Below the pieces are notes generated by a model. It was not told the DNA's origin and did not search any database. It worked only from the letters and a program-made list of their open reading frames with translations. From assembly GCA_019843655.1 (NCBI GenBank), contig JACDQD010000003.1, positions 10,542,925-10,606,924 on the forward strand: a stretch of 64,000 bases of DNA. Direction: 5' to 3'. Position 1 is the stretch's first letter. Each line of letters begins with the position of its first letter. This DNA is from Lethocerus indicus (taxonomy: Eukaryota > Arthropoda > Insecta > Hemiptera > Belostomatidae). Positions 40,594-53,100 of this stretch are shown here, piece after piece. Made by a program: the position numbers and the translations under genes.

Positions 40594-40880
40594 CGGGGCA
40601 ACGGTACTGTCGGGGCCGGGGCGTGGGCGTCGAGTAGGTTGACACTGGGCTGAGGCACATGCCGGGGGCGGCAGGGAGGGACGTGAGATTGACGGACGGT
40701 TAACGGTAAAGCGGCGGCGGCTGTCGAGGGGGCGGTGTCGGTGGCGGAACCCTCATTAGCATGATCATAGGGCCGGTCTCCTCATTTACCGGCGGCCTAC
40801 ACGACCTCTCACAATGGGATCGCGACCGACGGACAGTTTCCCCTCTCGGAACGGCCCTTTGCGGTGGCCCCGCAGACGAT
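40594..40880. other. GC-rich, CpG-rich island
   Basis: About 290 bases dominated by GGCGG, GGGGCCGG and CCGGCGGCC words, contrasting sharply with AT-rich flanks. It contains a short (GGC)n run. It could be an unrecognised promoter or first exon, but no initiator, TATA or coding frame is convincing. Similar but weaker patches lie at about 35640-35930, 50880-51140 and 61260-61460. Confidence 0.4.
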
Positions 40881-43800
40881 AATAAGTCTCGGCCGCCTCC
40901 CGCTAATAAATAACAGACCCCGGATTGGCCGCGACTTGATTTATTTGATTTCCGAGTTGCTGAACGCCGAGCAATAGGGGTTCTTGAAACTCACTTTCGT
41001 GTCCGCCAACCGACTACCATTATCCAATTCACACCTCCATTCTGCGATACAACCTTTACAATCTGCTATATATCTGTTGGTACGTCCACTCACGCCCCTG
41101 CAGTCCTACTCTCGGCAAATTACCATGGCCCATTTTAGGAATATACTTACTACAGAATGTCTTTACATTGTTTTTCCGGACGCACAGTAATCCTACTGCA
41201 GATAAGTTAGTAGCGGCGATATCGTGCTGGTGATTCTGAGGCCCAAAAAATTGGATCAGTCATTAATTTTCGTAGTTATAATTAATTGCTTTAATCGTGC
41301 AAAATTATACCTACAAATGCTATTATCATTCTAATGAGGCATGTAATCGAAACGTTTCGGTGATACATTCGTATAAATTTGGCCTAACGTTCTTTATTTG
41401 CCCCTAACGGTGAATGAACCCATAAATTTGAATGAACCCAAGCTGAAAACACTAACGACATAGAGAATCACCCTTGTCCGACCCGTGATTGTAAAATTTT
41501 AATCCCGCCATTGTTTATAGTTATGATTCTCCGTTTATATATTTACAACTGTCATTAATCTAGGAATTAAACGTATCAACATGTAGTTTCTGTGAAACAA
41601 CGATTAGCTATGAAAATGAATACAGCAATGAAACGCTGGCCAGTAGCGAACGTTATAATATGTTACCTGCTGTCCTACACTAATGTTACGATCTCGTGTT
41701 AGGAATTTTATCTAGAAATCAAATTTACATTAATAAACTGGGACTTGTTGGGACGGAATTAACATATTGCGGTTCCTTTTAGTTTCCTAAAACTTATGTT
41801 TTGAATTGACACAGTAATAAACTGGCTCTGGTTGTTTATGATCTTGTAACCTCCCCCGGGGCACATGTTCTACCTTTTAGCGGTTTTCCTTTCGCGTACA
41901 CAACTCGGACGTCTATAAATCATATGATTTTTATCTTACATTCGGAGGCAATTTAATTTTGACAATATTTCAGTTGTCGTACACGTAAATCCGATGTTGG
42001 CGGCCATCTTCTGGCATTTGATTTACGGAGGGACGGGTTTTCATTTCACCGAGAGAATCGATCGAGTTTGGCTTGAACCGCCTGTCGACCGGGCCCCGAG
42101 AAGATTCATGGCCGAAATATCGTGAGAAGGGAAAACTGATCAATCTTGATATCAGATATTGAGTGTATGTCTAAAATAATTAATTCCCCGCGTTGTTCAA
42201 ATATTTACACACATTTATGTAAACAGGGGTGTGTCTGAAACTGGATACCATTTAAGAGCGGTAAAATAAGGAATTTTAGAGACATTTTGACGGAAACCTG
42301 CAAAGGGGTATGGTCATCGATATTATAGGGAATAATTCTACTATAGACATCATTGTTGTTTGCATGTAGTTGAAAAATAAAAATATCGATATATAATATT
42401 ATAGATTGAATAGATTAAATGATTTGACGCATTGACGCGCATTGAAAATACAACCTACCAGGCTTTCTGGTACACTATTGTTCCTACGTGTAATGTATTT
42501 TGTAATGACCAACTATAACTTAAGTGTCCGTAGGCATTAATGCCCAAAGTGTCGATGTAACACTGTAACACGCAGCAAAAGTAGATTAGAATACAAAACA
42601 TACGGTATAGTTATTTCGGTAACTAGCCGGAGGAATGCTATGACCACCCAAGAGAACCAATTGGGAAAATTGTATTCACTTATTCGTCCGGAGAATATAC
42701 GCTGTGCGCAGTTATAATTTGGACGTTCTTGTTTTTATTTTCGTCCCGAACCCGGGTATGATATGGGAGGGAGACGGGTGAGGCCGCGATCCGGGGTTAG
42801 AGAGGTTAGAGCGTGCCTTGATACTGTAACAATAGGTTCTTCCAATATCTTGACGAACTCAACCTTCACTCTCGACCGAGAGTACCTATTAGAGTGTTTT
42901 TTTTTCCCCTACACTTTCCGCCTGTTTAACTACGAAAACCCATTTTGTTTTTCGCGCCCTTCTAACGGGTGCATTTCACCGTGTCCACATATTCTTCCTG
43001 CTATCCTCTGCGGGTATTCTCGTGAGAAAAGAGACGATGTAGTTACTGTACAAGTACCAGATGATTTTCGAATTTGAAGATACCGAGTGGAATATGGCGT
43101 GCACTCCAATTAAGACCCTAATGCGCTGCATGCTTATTTTACTCGTATTTACGAACTTGGTATGCATTTTCTTTGGCACTAACGTTTTCTCATTTATTAA
43201 CTTTGCGAATACTACTTCCCATTTAGTTACACGCCTTATTTCTGCCGACACAGGGAGAAAGTGTGTTACATTTTCTCAATATGTGCGCGAGTTGGATGTA
43301 TGTAGCCAGTATATTAAAATTGTTATTTTCATTTCATGTTGCTTCTTTCTGTAATTGCGGTGCAATCCGTGTGGCCAATTTTCTCTTTCTGTACCGTTCT
43401 TTTGAGTCGGGGCAAAAGAAAGCACGGTTCCCTTTAATAGCAACAAATAATAATATCATTTTACGAGTTCCTGTTCGACCCACAATCGGGGATGACCCTT
43501 GTTCGGGAGGTGAACCTTCCCTTCCCCACCGCTGCCGGAGTAATGTTTATAGATGCCGTTGAAAAAAATAAACCCGAAGGCACTAAAGGTTCGGACCATC
43601 GACAACCGATTTCTTAAATACCCCCTGTACCGTTTCTTGATCTTTCGGTTTTCTCGAAGGTGATAATGTCCGCTGCGGGCTCGACACGACTCACCCTAAC
43701 GGTATTAGTTAGCCGGAGTTCTGAAAGTGTGTACACAGTTGAATGAAACCTCGCTTAAATACATTATTGGCCTTTTATTGCACAGAAAACGCCCTATTAA

Positions 43801-44305
43801 AGAGCAATTTGAAGCGCTTTTAAATTTTGTTTAAAATCAATTGCGAACGAAAGTGGGACACCAGCCGGCCAGCACATGGGAATTAGCGGTCGACACTTAA
43901 AACGGCCATTTAACGGTGAATTAAATTGAAAATCGTTAAGTTATATTACACTTGTTTCTGAGACATAATGTATGAATCAGTTAATGAATCATCTTCATTT
44001 CGGCTTCAAAATTAATGTAGAAAAAATCTAGAAACCTGTGTAGGCTAATTTTACTCACTTAATTCATAAATAGAATCAATAAAAGGCATTGAGGCAGTAA
44101 ATTCCATCCACCTACTTAGCTAGCGGCGGAACTAACTCTATTCATTCACTTAGTGCATAAAAGAGAGAAATAAGGAAAAGATAAAAGAAAAAAATGTTTT
44201 TTCGCTACACACTTTTAAGGTAAACACTTCAAAGACTCATTTGAATAATAAATTAATAATCGTTGTAACTAATGAATGCGACTACTTATTCTTATTCTAT
44301 ATACG

Positions 44306-44308
<3 letters not shown>

Positions 44309-44379
<71 letters not shown>

Positions 44380-44381
44380 TT
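44309..44381. repeat. (TA)n microsatellite ending in a T tract
   Basis: Uninterrupted TA dinucleotides for about 60 bases, followed by a run of T. Confidence 0.97.
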
Positions 44382-44827
44382 CTCGATTAAAAAATATAAT
44401 TGGTTGATAAAGTGGTTTTTCATTGTAATTTATTATTTTCAAACTTCTGATAAATTTACTATATGATCAGACGTGAGAAAATGAGACTGCCCGTTTATGG
44501 TGGCCGAACGATTAAAAGGTTTTCGCCCAGTATAGAAGACTTATCGGCATTCATTATTCAACCAGTTAATACGGTTTAGCAATTACGCCAGCTGGAAAAA
44601 ATAAACTTGTTGAATTCCTGAGTTTATGGCTTTTTAAAGGCGACTTTCCAAGACCGTAAATCAAGTAACGATCATAAAACAGGGACCATCTGTCAAATCA
44701 CGGTTTATTCCTTCAGCGCTATTGGCTTCTCACTATTTGTCTTTATTTTCTTATACCACGTACGTATTCTGCCTATTGTAGACTGCGATGAAATATTTGT
44801 TGTGCAGTTCCATTGAAAACAGCATTG

Positions 44828-44858
44828 AAACCGTCCAGAAATGTTTCTGGACGCGGTT
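44828..44858. repeat. Hairpin followed by T run
   Basis: GTCCAGAAA (44833-44841) and TTTCTGGAC (44844-44852) with a 2-base gap, extended by AACC/GGTT after a bulge and followed by seven T. In bacteria this shape would be a terminator; in this eukaryotic context it is only a palindrome. Confidence 0.7.
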
Positions 44859-47800
44859 TTTTTCCGCATACTAATTTTTAACAATCATAAAAGTCTTAGG
44901 AATTTGTATATGTTAGGTTATTTCGGAACAATTCAAATCGGTCGTAGCAGTCAAGTAACCAGGACCGACACATACCTGAAAACCCTGTTCTTAAGGAGGT
45001 AAAATTCATTCTTTTACAACGTCCACAGTTGGTCCGCGTCCGGGAATGCATATTCGCCCGGGATTATTTACAAAATTGCCTAGGCTCTGAGGAATTATTG
45101 AATAATTCATCTGTGGACAGACCGAAAGCCGACTGTGGAGTCCATTAACAAGCGATTGGCGATTCGGTGGACCGTGACCCCTACCTCTCTCCGGCGCCCC
45201 AACTTGTGTCGTGTAATCCCCAAGGGATTATCGTTTCCAATCCTTTCGCAAAAACTATTTTTGCAGGCGGAATTTTCTAATCACGCAGTTTGTATCCCTG
45301 TCTCAAGAAGGACGCTTTCGAATAATTCCAATTTAAGACTTTTTGCCTACTTTACAGTGTTTACAGTTTCTGTCAGACTTTTGATTCTCCTTTATTTTCC
45401 ATGCGGGTGGGTTATTCGTTAAAACGGCTGTACAATTATTTTTGAAAACGTTAATGTTTTAGAAGACTACTGAACATAGCTAAATAATACTTACTATATT
45501 TTTTGTCCTTGCTGTATATTAATTTGCGAGGTTGATATTTCATCTTTTGATACGGTTCACGTTTTTCTATTTCTTATTATCTGTATTTAATTTTTCTGTG
45601 GATTCTAATCGGGTTTTGGAATTTGATGTATTTGAATTTAATAGTGTTGTATTTTTTCTGTCCTTTTATTATGAAGTGAAGGGGAAGATGAGAATGGAAT
45701 ATTTTCTATTAAAATTAAAATGAGCTTTTATCGGATGACAAACAGCAGTTTGGGGACACGATTGGCAGTTCGTAGTCGACAATTTCTTATACATTTGGAA
45801 TCGTACCTGTCCTTCGTCTCTAATTATTGAATATAGGGACACGAGTTAATGTTTTTCTACCTATTCCTTTACTATTAGGACACGGTCTACTCCCTCGATT
45901 TGGATCCTGATCGGATTGAAGTCATCTGGATTGAAAGACAACAGTGCTGTTGGAGTTGGGTGTGTTGTGATAGCTGGGAGGGCATCGTGCCTCTGCCGGG
46001 TCGCAAAGTTGGTTTCGGAGGTCCAGAGACTCCTCCTCTACTTATCTCTCATCTTCTTACCCGCCGCGTTATCGATGTCAAACCACACGAATCCTTCCCC
46101 CGCCCCCCCTCGAGAGGGGGACTTCTGATCACGAGCAAGGAAAATTTATTTATTACCACGACCGGGTTCATCCGTTTCGTGGAGTTCCTTATCTCGCCGA
46201 TTATTGAATGTGACCGCATATTTTTACACCTCTGCCTTTTCGGTACGGCCTTTCGTGTCGTAAATGAAACCGACCTTAAATGCTTTGTTGCCTCTCTCTC
46301 GGCTTCGAAGGTGAACCTCCGCCCTTCCCAACGCGATTATTCCCGCTAACGCCCAGCTTCTTAAATATGTTGGAATTATTTCTGCTTGTGTACAAATTCG
46401 ATTAGAATTTAAAATAAAAAGTAAAAGTTGTGGTGGGGTCAGTTAGTGCAGGTGTATGAAGATTGCGGGTTTGACAGTAGCCACGCCGTGCTTTTATTAA
46501 CGTTTAGTTTATTTTCCTTATATTACGTTCGCTGCTACATACTACGTAAATAAACAATTGAATATCGAATGCCGTAATTCTGCGGTTCTATAACTCTTGA
46601 GAACAAATATAACTCATAGTGTGGCGGCACAGAAAATATATAAATATTTTCTGTCTGCATTAACTTCTTTGGTCTTGGCAATGTGGGCCTCGGGTTCAAT
46701 AACATTGTGTAATTACGCATGTCGGTTGCCGATGAGGCATCCTGGCAGCACTGTCATTACACTGTCAGTGAGGCTAATTCATATGTTAGGCTGTTGCGTG
46801 GTTTATAATTATTTTGAATTTACTTTATTCATTTTTGGATAGCGTCTATTCTAATGCTGACTGGTTCGTGCCCATTGATTTGGCGGTCGATTTTCTTACG
46901 TATTACGCTGTAAATGTGTTGTGACAGTACTGACAATTCACTCCTCGACTTCGGACAATCGTCATTCTGATTTCACTTGTTAACCGATTTCTACTGATGG
47001 CTTTGAGAACCCGAAACGGATCTGTCTGGCACAAACGAGGAAACCTAACGTGGTAATGATATCCTGAACCGTTAAATATGTTTTTATCCTCGAGGGAGGG
47101 TGAGATTTATTTGCTGTAGAAAATATGTTTCTAGTTGTTAGACCTACTTGTGGTACTTTTCCTCAACTTTTCAGTCCACAAAGCCGCGAGAATGTGGACA
47201 TTCTCCACATTTGTCAAAACGGATCAACACTATTACATTAACCTTCATCCTTTAGGCCTTTAGCTTCATCCGTCCCACCTGCAGGTCAGGATGCTGTATG
47301 GGCCGCTTGCTACGCGAGGTACAAGACACAATCCGAGTGCTGGAAAGCAATATAATAAATTGAGACTGTTACAAATATCTACAAATTATTTTCGACGTAT
47401 AATCCGCGCAGGATTCATTACAACCTGTTCGTAATCGGGTTTACAAATTAGCCATATTCCGTCCGCTTGTCGATCTGAGCCGGTATTAATTTTCATGTTG
47501 ATTCAGTTCCTTACATTCAGTGGTCAGTTCCTTTCTCGGGTACTAGAATTAAATGGAAAAAGTATCCGCAAATAATTCACCGCTAAACCGGCGTTCTGTT
47601 ATTAAGGTTAAATGTATTGGCACAAACGGATCCAGCTTAGTGTTTGCGTACAATTCTTTTCTACTCATCTTTTTACTTCAAGTATACCGATGTAGATAGA
47701 CTCGTTCGGAGGCATTTCTGTCCAATTATTTACTAAATAGAAAGAAGCGCGTTGTCAAGAGAAACCGTTTTCTGGTCGCGCTGTTTTTCAGATGTAACTA

Positions 47801-49601
47801 TCTTGTAATTTCAACTTCAGTTCCCACGAGGAATTTTAATTGAAATGACGCCTATTTAGGAGGGGGACATCTATCCGGGCGTAGAAAAAAACCTGTGAAA
47901 TTGGCCGCCCGCGGAGTCTCATCTGGGCGGATGCAGATGCGTATCTCACGTATAGAGATCACTGTGCCAGGGTACCCGTTATGGGCCCTCCGTTCCGTAT
48001 CCTGCCCGAGAGCGACAGAAAACACGATTGTTCCGAATATACACGGGCGATATCAGCCGGCTTTTGTGACTGCTCCCGGATCACGTAGGACACGTAACTC
48101 GTTTTCATTAGGCCGTCTATAATTCGCCCCGTTATACAATCTGAGACGCGAGGGTATTATGTGTAAAAACCGATTCGGTCGTGTTGAATCGCCACTGTTC
48201 GACGGACCATCGATCTGCCGAGGTCTCAATAGAGCCGCGAGATAAATTTCATACGATGGGTCTGTCGAAAGTTAATTTTCGTTTAAATCGGTCCTATCTT
48301 ATAGTTGCGGCGACTGGCCCATTTATCGTCCCTTTAATAAGTAGCAGCAGTGAGCGCCAGGTCATCGGGACCCTTCTTTAATGAACATTTTGACTCATAA
48401 TAACCTATTTTCATGGGTACTATTTTTTAACTTACTTGAAATCGTCTGAGAAAACCACTCATACATTAGTGTAATAAAATACCTGGGTTTAATTGTCTTT
48501 TATAATTGAAAAAAGAAATGGACGAACTCTAGGTTTTATTTCCCTGTTTGGAGGTAAGTATATACCTCCTGCGACAGGCCTACAGGACTTCTCTGTTAGC
48601 TATTAGTGGGGCTATTTCTTCAAATGATTTGAACGAAACTTAAGTGCATCAATAATTTCCTTGAGGGCAACATGCTCAATACATAAGCGACCTTTATAAT
48701 TATTCACGCCGTATTAAAAAATCTACTCTCAATTAACCAAATATCAGTGTCATTCCACACTTATTATTGTATTTTCTTTATTTGCGATTTATGTGAGCCC
48801 CATTGCAGGTGTACCGTACTCTCTTATTCGGAGTATAAACTTCGGCCCACCTCCGTGTTAACCTACAATTTCCTGTGTCGGTATATCATCGCAGCTCCCA
48901 AGTCACAAGTACCTTCGATGCGGTTCATCGAAAAACCGCGACCCTGTATCCTCGCCTATCCTTTATGGCCGCCAACAACAATAATTCATCTCTCCTCATA
49001 CCGCTCCTTCTCCTCCCGCGTCTTCACGCCCCATCACAACGTTTCCGTTCGCCGGCTGTAAAATGGAAATAATCGGTGCGGTCTAGAAAGGTAGAGGGGG
49101 CCCGTATTGCGCCCCGACCGACCCAAAGGATGGGGGAAGCCGGTGCGCGCTCGACACGTGAGGCCCACCGCCCTACGGCCAGCGCGTACGGAGGCAGCAA
49201 TAAATGAAACATCTGTGAATTCGAAATAATGCGGTCGTTTCATCCTTGCCGCGCTCCGATACTGCAGTTAATACGCGGGTTGACTCAGCGCTTTTATTGC
49301 GCCTGGTGCTACTGGCTGCGAAGAGAGTCCTATGGTAAGGGCCGACCTGTCAAATTCTCCAGATTAATTGACCGCGAAGTACGTCTTTTGTAATGCATTG
49401 TTAGTTTCGGCCGGGGATTCTCCCGTAGATTAGACTAGTCGAATGATTGAAGCCTTAACGACCCTATATTTCTTCGTGTCTTATTTTGTTCTTTAGGTCT
49501 ACAGATGTTGCTTTTAATAACTGAATACCATATGTTCGTAAAACTTTAATTTACTCTTTCATAAATAGTATGTTATTTTCATTTTCGTTTAAGGTAACAA
49601 C

Positions 49602-49706
49602 AATTGGGAATACCAAAAACATATGTAAATTTCGTGTGTTTTAGTCCCCTCTCGCTAATTTGGTCATTTGCTAGACCGGAACTTTGGGTATTTTTTGGGC
49701 ATCCTC
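49602..49706 (-). mobile_element. Diverged retroelement tail fragment (copy D)
   Basis: On the minus strand this reads GGATGCCCAAAAAATACCC, AAAGTTCCGGTCTAG, CAAATGACCAAATTAGCGAG, AGGGGACTAAAACACACG, AAATTTACATATG. This matches copy B and the tail consensus, but the CTGANGA/GAAA core is deleted between AAAGT and CCGGTCTAG. It sits about 130 bases upstream of the 70-base tandem duplication. Confidence 0.6.
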
Positions 49707-49831
49707 ACTGCACTGTCATTGTCACTTGTACTGTGCGGTTGTCTGTATTGTGTATTTACGATCAGAAAAGTGTTCCTGTTGATCCAAAATTTATTGAAAA
49801 TAGTTTATTTTTAGTAATCTAGTCAATCGTT

Positions 49832-49971
49832 GCAAGTGCACCTAACGAACTTTAGTTAAGTACATTGCCGCACCACCCTGAGGGGGCGCTATTTTATCGG
49901 CGCAAGTGCACCCAACGAACTTTAGTTAAGTATATTTTCGCACCACCCTCCGGGGCGCCACGGTTATATTA
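49832..49971 (+). repeat. Two-copy 70-base tandem duplication
   Basis: Units start at 49832 and 49902 with GCAAGTGCACC(T/C)AACGAAC, then TTTAGTTAAGTA(C/T)ATT, then CGCACCACCCT. The end of unit one contains AGGGGGCGCTA, which resembles the core of the CTCF recognition sequence; unit two has CCGGGGCGCCA instead. The first about 35 bases are nearly identical between units and the rest is diverged. Confidence 0.85.
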
Positions 49972-50055
49972 AGTACGTTATTACAGTATATCAGGGCGTA
50001 CACCGGGCAACCGATGGCGGAAACCTAGTGGAAGTTCCTTGATTCCTGGTCCTAA

Positions 50056-50127
50056 TCACACTTCGGTTCCTTTCTTTAAGGTTTATTTCATTTTTTACAA
50101 TCTGGCCGGCTTAGAACCGAAGTGTGA
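50056..50127. repeat. 14-base perfect inverted repeat, 44-base spacer
   Basis: TCACACTTCGGTTC at 50056-50069 and GAACCGAAGTGTGA at 50114-50127. Total length 72 bases. The arms are GC-balanced, so chance formation is less likely than for AT palindromes. It could be a miniature inverted-repeat remnant or an RNA hairpin. Confidence 0.8.
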
Positions 50128-53100
50128 GCGAATTTTTTGTTCGACGCGCCTTCCGACTTTCGCAAAAAGCGCTCACGTCAGTTCCATCATTTTTGGGCCC
50201 GAACTTCCCGCTCTCTTTTTTTTACCCCGGCGTCAGATTACCGTCGAATGAGGAAAAAGCAAGAAAGAAACGTGTGCGTTAGATTTGGCCCGGGTTTGTA
50301 ATTTGAAACGGTCGGTGGGCCTCTTTGATTTAAGTTACACGGCGCGGTTTGCTCCGGCCGAGCCAAAGTGAATTTCAAGAGCTGATAGCCCGACATTAGC
50401 CGCTAAAGAGGTGCCCTCTCCACTCCTTTTTTTCCGAAGCCTCCAACTTCTACTTCGGAGAACGACCTTGCACACATTTCCTCGGGGCATTCCCCCGACC
50501 CCCACCCACCCCCTCTGTACCGTACATACTGCATTTTATCTCACTTTTATAGTAAGATGGGGAAATTTAAAAGTAAAATTTAAGTATATAACAAGTCGAG
50601 TATTTGACGAAATCTGACTACTTAAGTATGTACATCATTCTTTCAGATAGAAGCACCTTTAAAACTGCACGAATTAAAACCATTACAATGTAATAACAAC
50701 GCCAGAATTGTAAAATGTGAACAGTTCATTACTTAGTGGAATATTGTAGTGGCCGCGTTCGGAAACCAGTTTCTACTCTGTAAAAAAAATCGAGTAAGAC
50801 AGGTAAATATCGTAATTTCCTGGTATAACCAGCGGCCTTAACGACTAAATAAGAGCAGCGTCCGTCCGGTTATTTTACGACATTGGACAGAGCGCCGGGG
50901 CACTTTATGCGGGGGGATGATAAAGGCGGCGGGGTGGGGCCCCTCTCGCTCTCCAATTAGAGCTAGAAATAACTAGGAGAAGAGGAGCGTTCCTCTGGAT
51001 ATGGAGCAACAAGAAAGAGAGTGGTGGCCGGGCCGCGGCCGTTGCCACCGTGTTAACGGCCGCCAAGGCTGAGCGCAAGGACACTCCGACATTTTTCCCC
51101 GGAGAACTCGCTGCAGTTTCACTAGGCAGACCCGGCAGGCACTCCCAAACCAGTGAGGTCGCATACAAAAATACTCTAGCTCCAACCTCTCACTGTATTT
51201 ACTCATCCTTGAGGGGTGCTCCTCACAAATTTGACATTGGAAACATCATAATATCCCCCATTAACACCGTAATGAGTAATCTTATTTTGATTTTATATAC
51301 AGGTTTGATTTTATTTACTATACTAGATCCCAGCTAACGCGAAGTGGTTAACTTCCCGGGTTCTTATCGTAGCTTGTAATGTCCTCGAAGTTCACTTGCT
51401 AAATATTCATATCCAGTCATGAGACGGCCGGCACACGAAGGCGTCTGACCGATACCGCCGAGCGGTTGAGAGGACTCCAATATCATATTGTTCGAACGGT
51501 GTAATTTCATTATTCTGATCGAGTATTTCCTTTTTTTTATTTGTTACGGAATTTATAATACTCTAACACCCCGTACATTTTTTTTATTCATTGCGCCGAC
51601 GAATAATCGTATAGGAGTATTGACAGTATCATTTATATACTTATCTTTACTTCCAGCATTTCCTTAGATGGTTCCACCTCGGTCGGATGAGCCCGGTGGA
51701 ATCGTCGTTAAACTGTGGACATCAAAATAAATATGTCGGTTATAAATGTAAATGCGACTGCTATCGACCTTTTCTCGGCGGATGCCAGACGTTCTCTGAT
51801 ATATTTAGCATTGAAATTTTCGAAACTAAACGCTCAGATACTTATTATCCAGCCCTTCCCCGCTTGTAAAATTATTTTTCCATTAAATACCGAATAGACC
51901 TGTCTCTTGAACTTTAATGTAATTATATATACCATCGCCGAAGCACTAATACCCGTAGCGAATTATAATTTCCAGAAAGGTCTCACATAAAGATTGTCGA
52001 ACAGCGATTCAAGTTAGGTTTCTAGAGCGCTTGAAAATGCGTATTAAAAAGTAAGAACGCTCGGTACCAAATACCGGGCACGTGAAAGCTTTTGGTTTTC
52101 GCTCTTGACGTTCAAAATAAAAGAGCGCTCGCACTCTCTAAAGAACCGGTATCTTATTAAACCTGCGATCGGTTACACAGTAAAATTCATTATTTACGAG
52201 AGTGGCCTATCTACTTGCGTTTGTTCAATATAAAACGGACAAAAGTAAACTTTCAGTGGCGGCGAAATTGAAAACCATTAAGCATTGAAATATGAAACCG
52301 AAGTTATTTACTTTAGAAGACATTAACAGCCGTGTATCGAAATAAAAGTGAACTTAATTTTGTAAATGAAGAAAGAGTTTCCCTTTTACGTTTACAATCA
52401 AACCTATTGCCTTTTACAAATTAACACAACTGTATTTTAAGTAAACATTTCATTCTTCTTTTTATATATATTTTAGCAAATAATAGAACTAGAACGTAGT
52501 CAACACCTCCATTTACATATATAATACGATTACAATATAATATGGTTCATTCTTTTATTTTTAATCATCCCAAGATATTTATTTCTTAATTATGCTTAAC
52601 TTTCTAGCGCTAATTATAATATGTTACGTGTAGTACACTGACACGTATGTTTCTTTCTAGTTTCAGTTTCTAGTTTATTGATTTGGCAGTTTATGTAAGT
52701 TACTTTTTTGACAATTCTGATAAAGCGCAATGAGCCAATTATAGGGTGTTATCTTATAAGTTATTTAAAATGGAATTATCAGTGAACCTTTTCGTACACA
52801 TTGCCTCGGAAGTAATTTGAAATGAATAAAAATAGAGTTGAATATGTATAATTAAGGCTGAATTTAGGCTGAACTATCTTTATCACTTCCTCCGCTAATC
52901 AGATCGGAGACGTGTGAAATTCTTCTGTTGTCCGGATACCGTTCTTGGACCCGGGCGAACATGCGGCCACCTCCGTTTCCGTTTTCACACGAACCCGTTT
53001 TTGGAACTAGTTATTATTTCGATTAAGTAAACAATATTTACAACTCGGAAAAATCAAGAAGTAGAAGATACGATGATAGACACGTTGAGGCTGGCGGCAA

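Larger units (their letters stand above)
37241..49601. other. No supported gene
   Basis: Contains the CT-rich tract, the GC island and the long TA microsatellite. The longest open frame of the window (45900-46349, 149 codons) lies here; it is rich in C, W, R and P, has no domain, and a second frame overlaps it. Confidence 0.65.

Noticed and set aside
44828..44858. Hairpin plus T run resembling a Rho-independent terminator
   Set aside because: The window is eukaryotic, so the bacterial reading does not apply. Kept only as a palindrome.
45900..46349. Longest open frame, 149 codons on the plus strand
   Set aside because: No recognisable domain, cysteine- and tryptophan-rich start, proline-rich middle, and an overlapping second frame. 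Expected occasionally by chance in a GC-rich patch.
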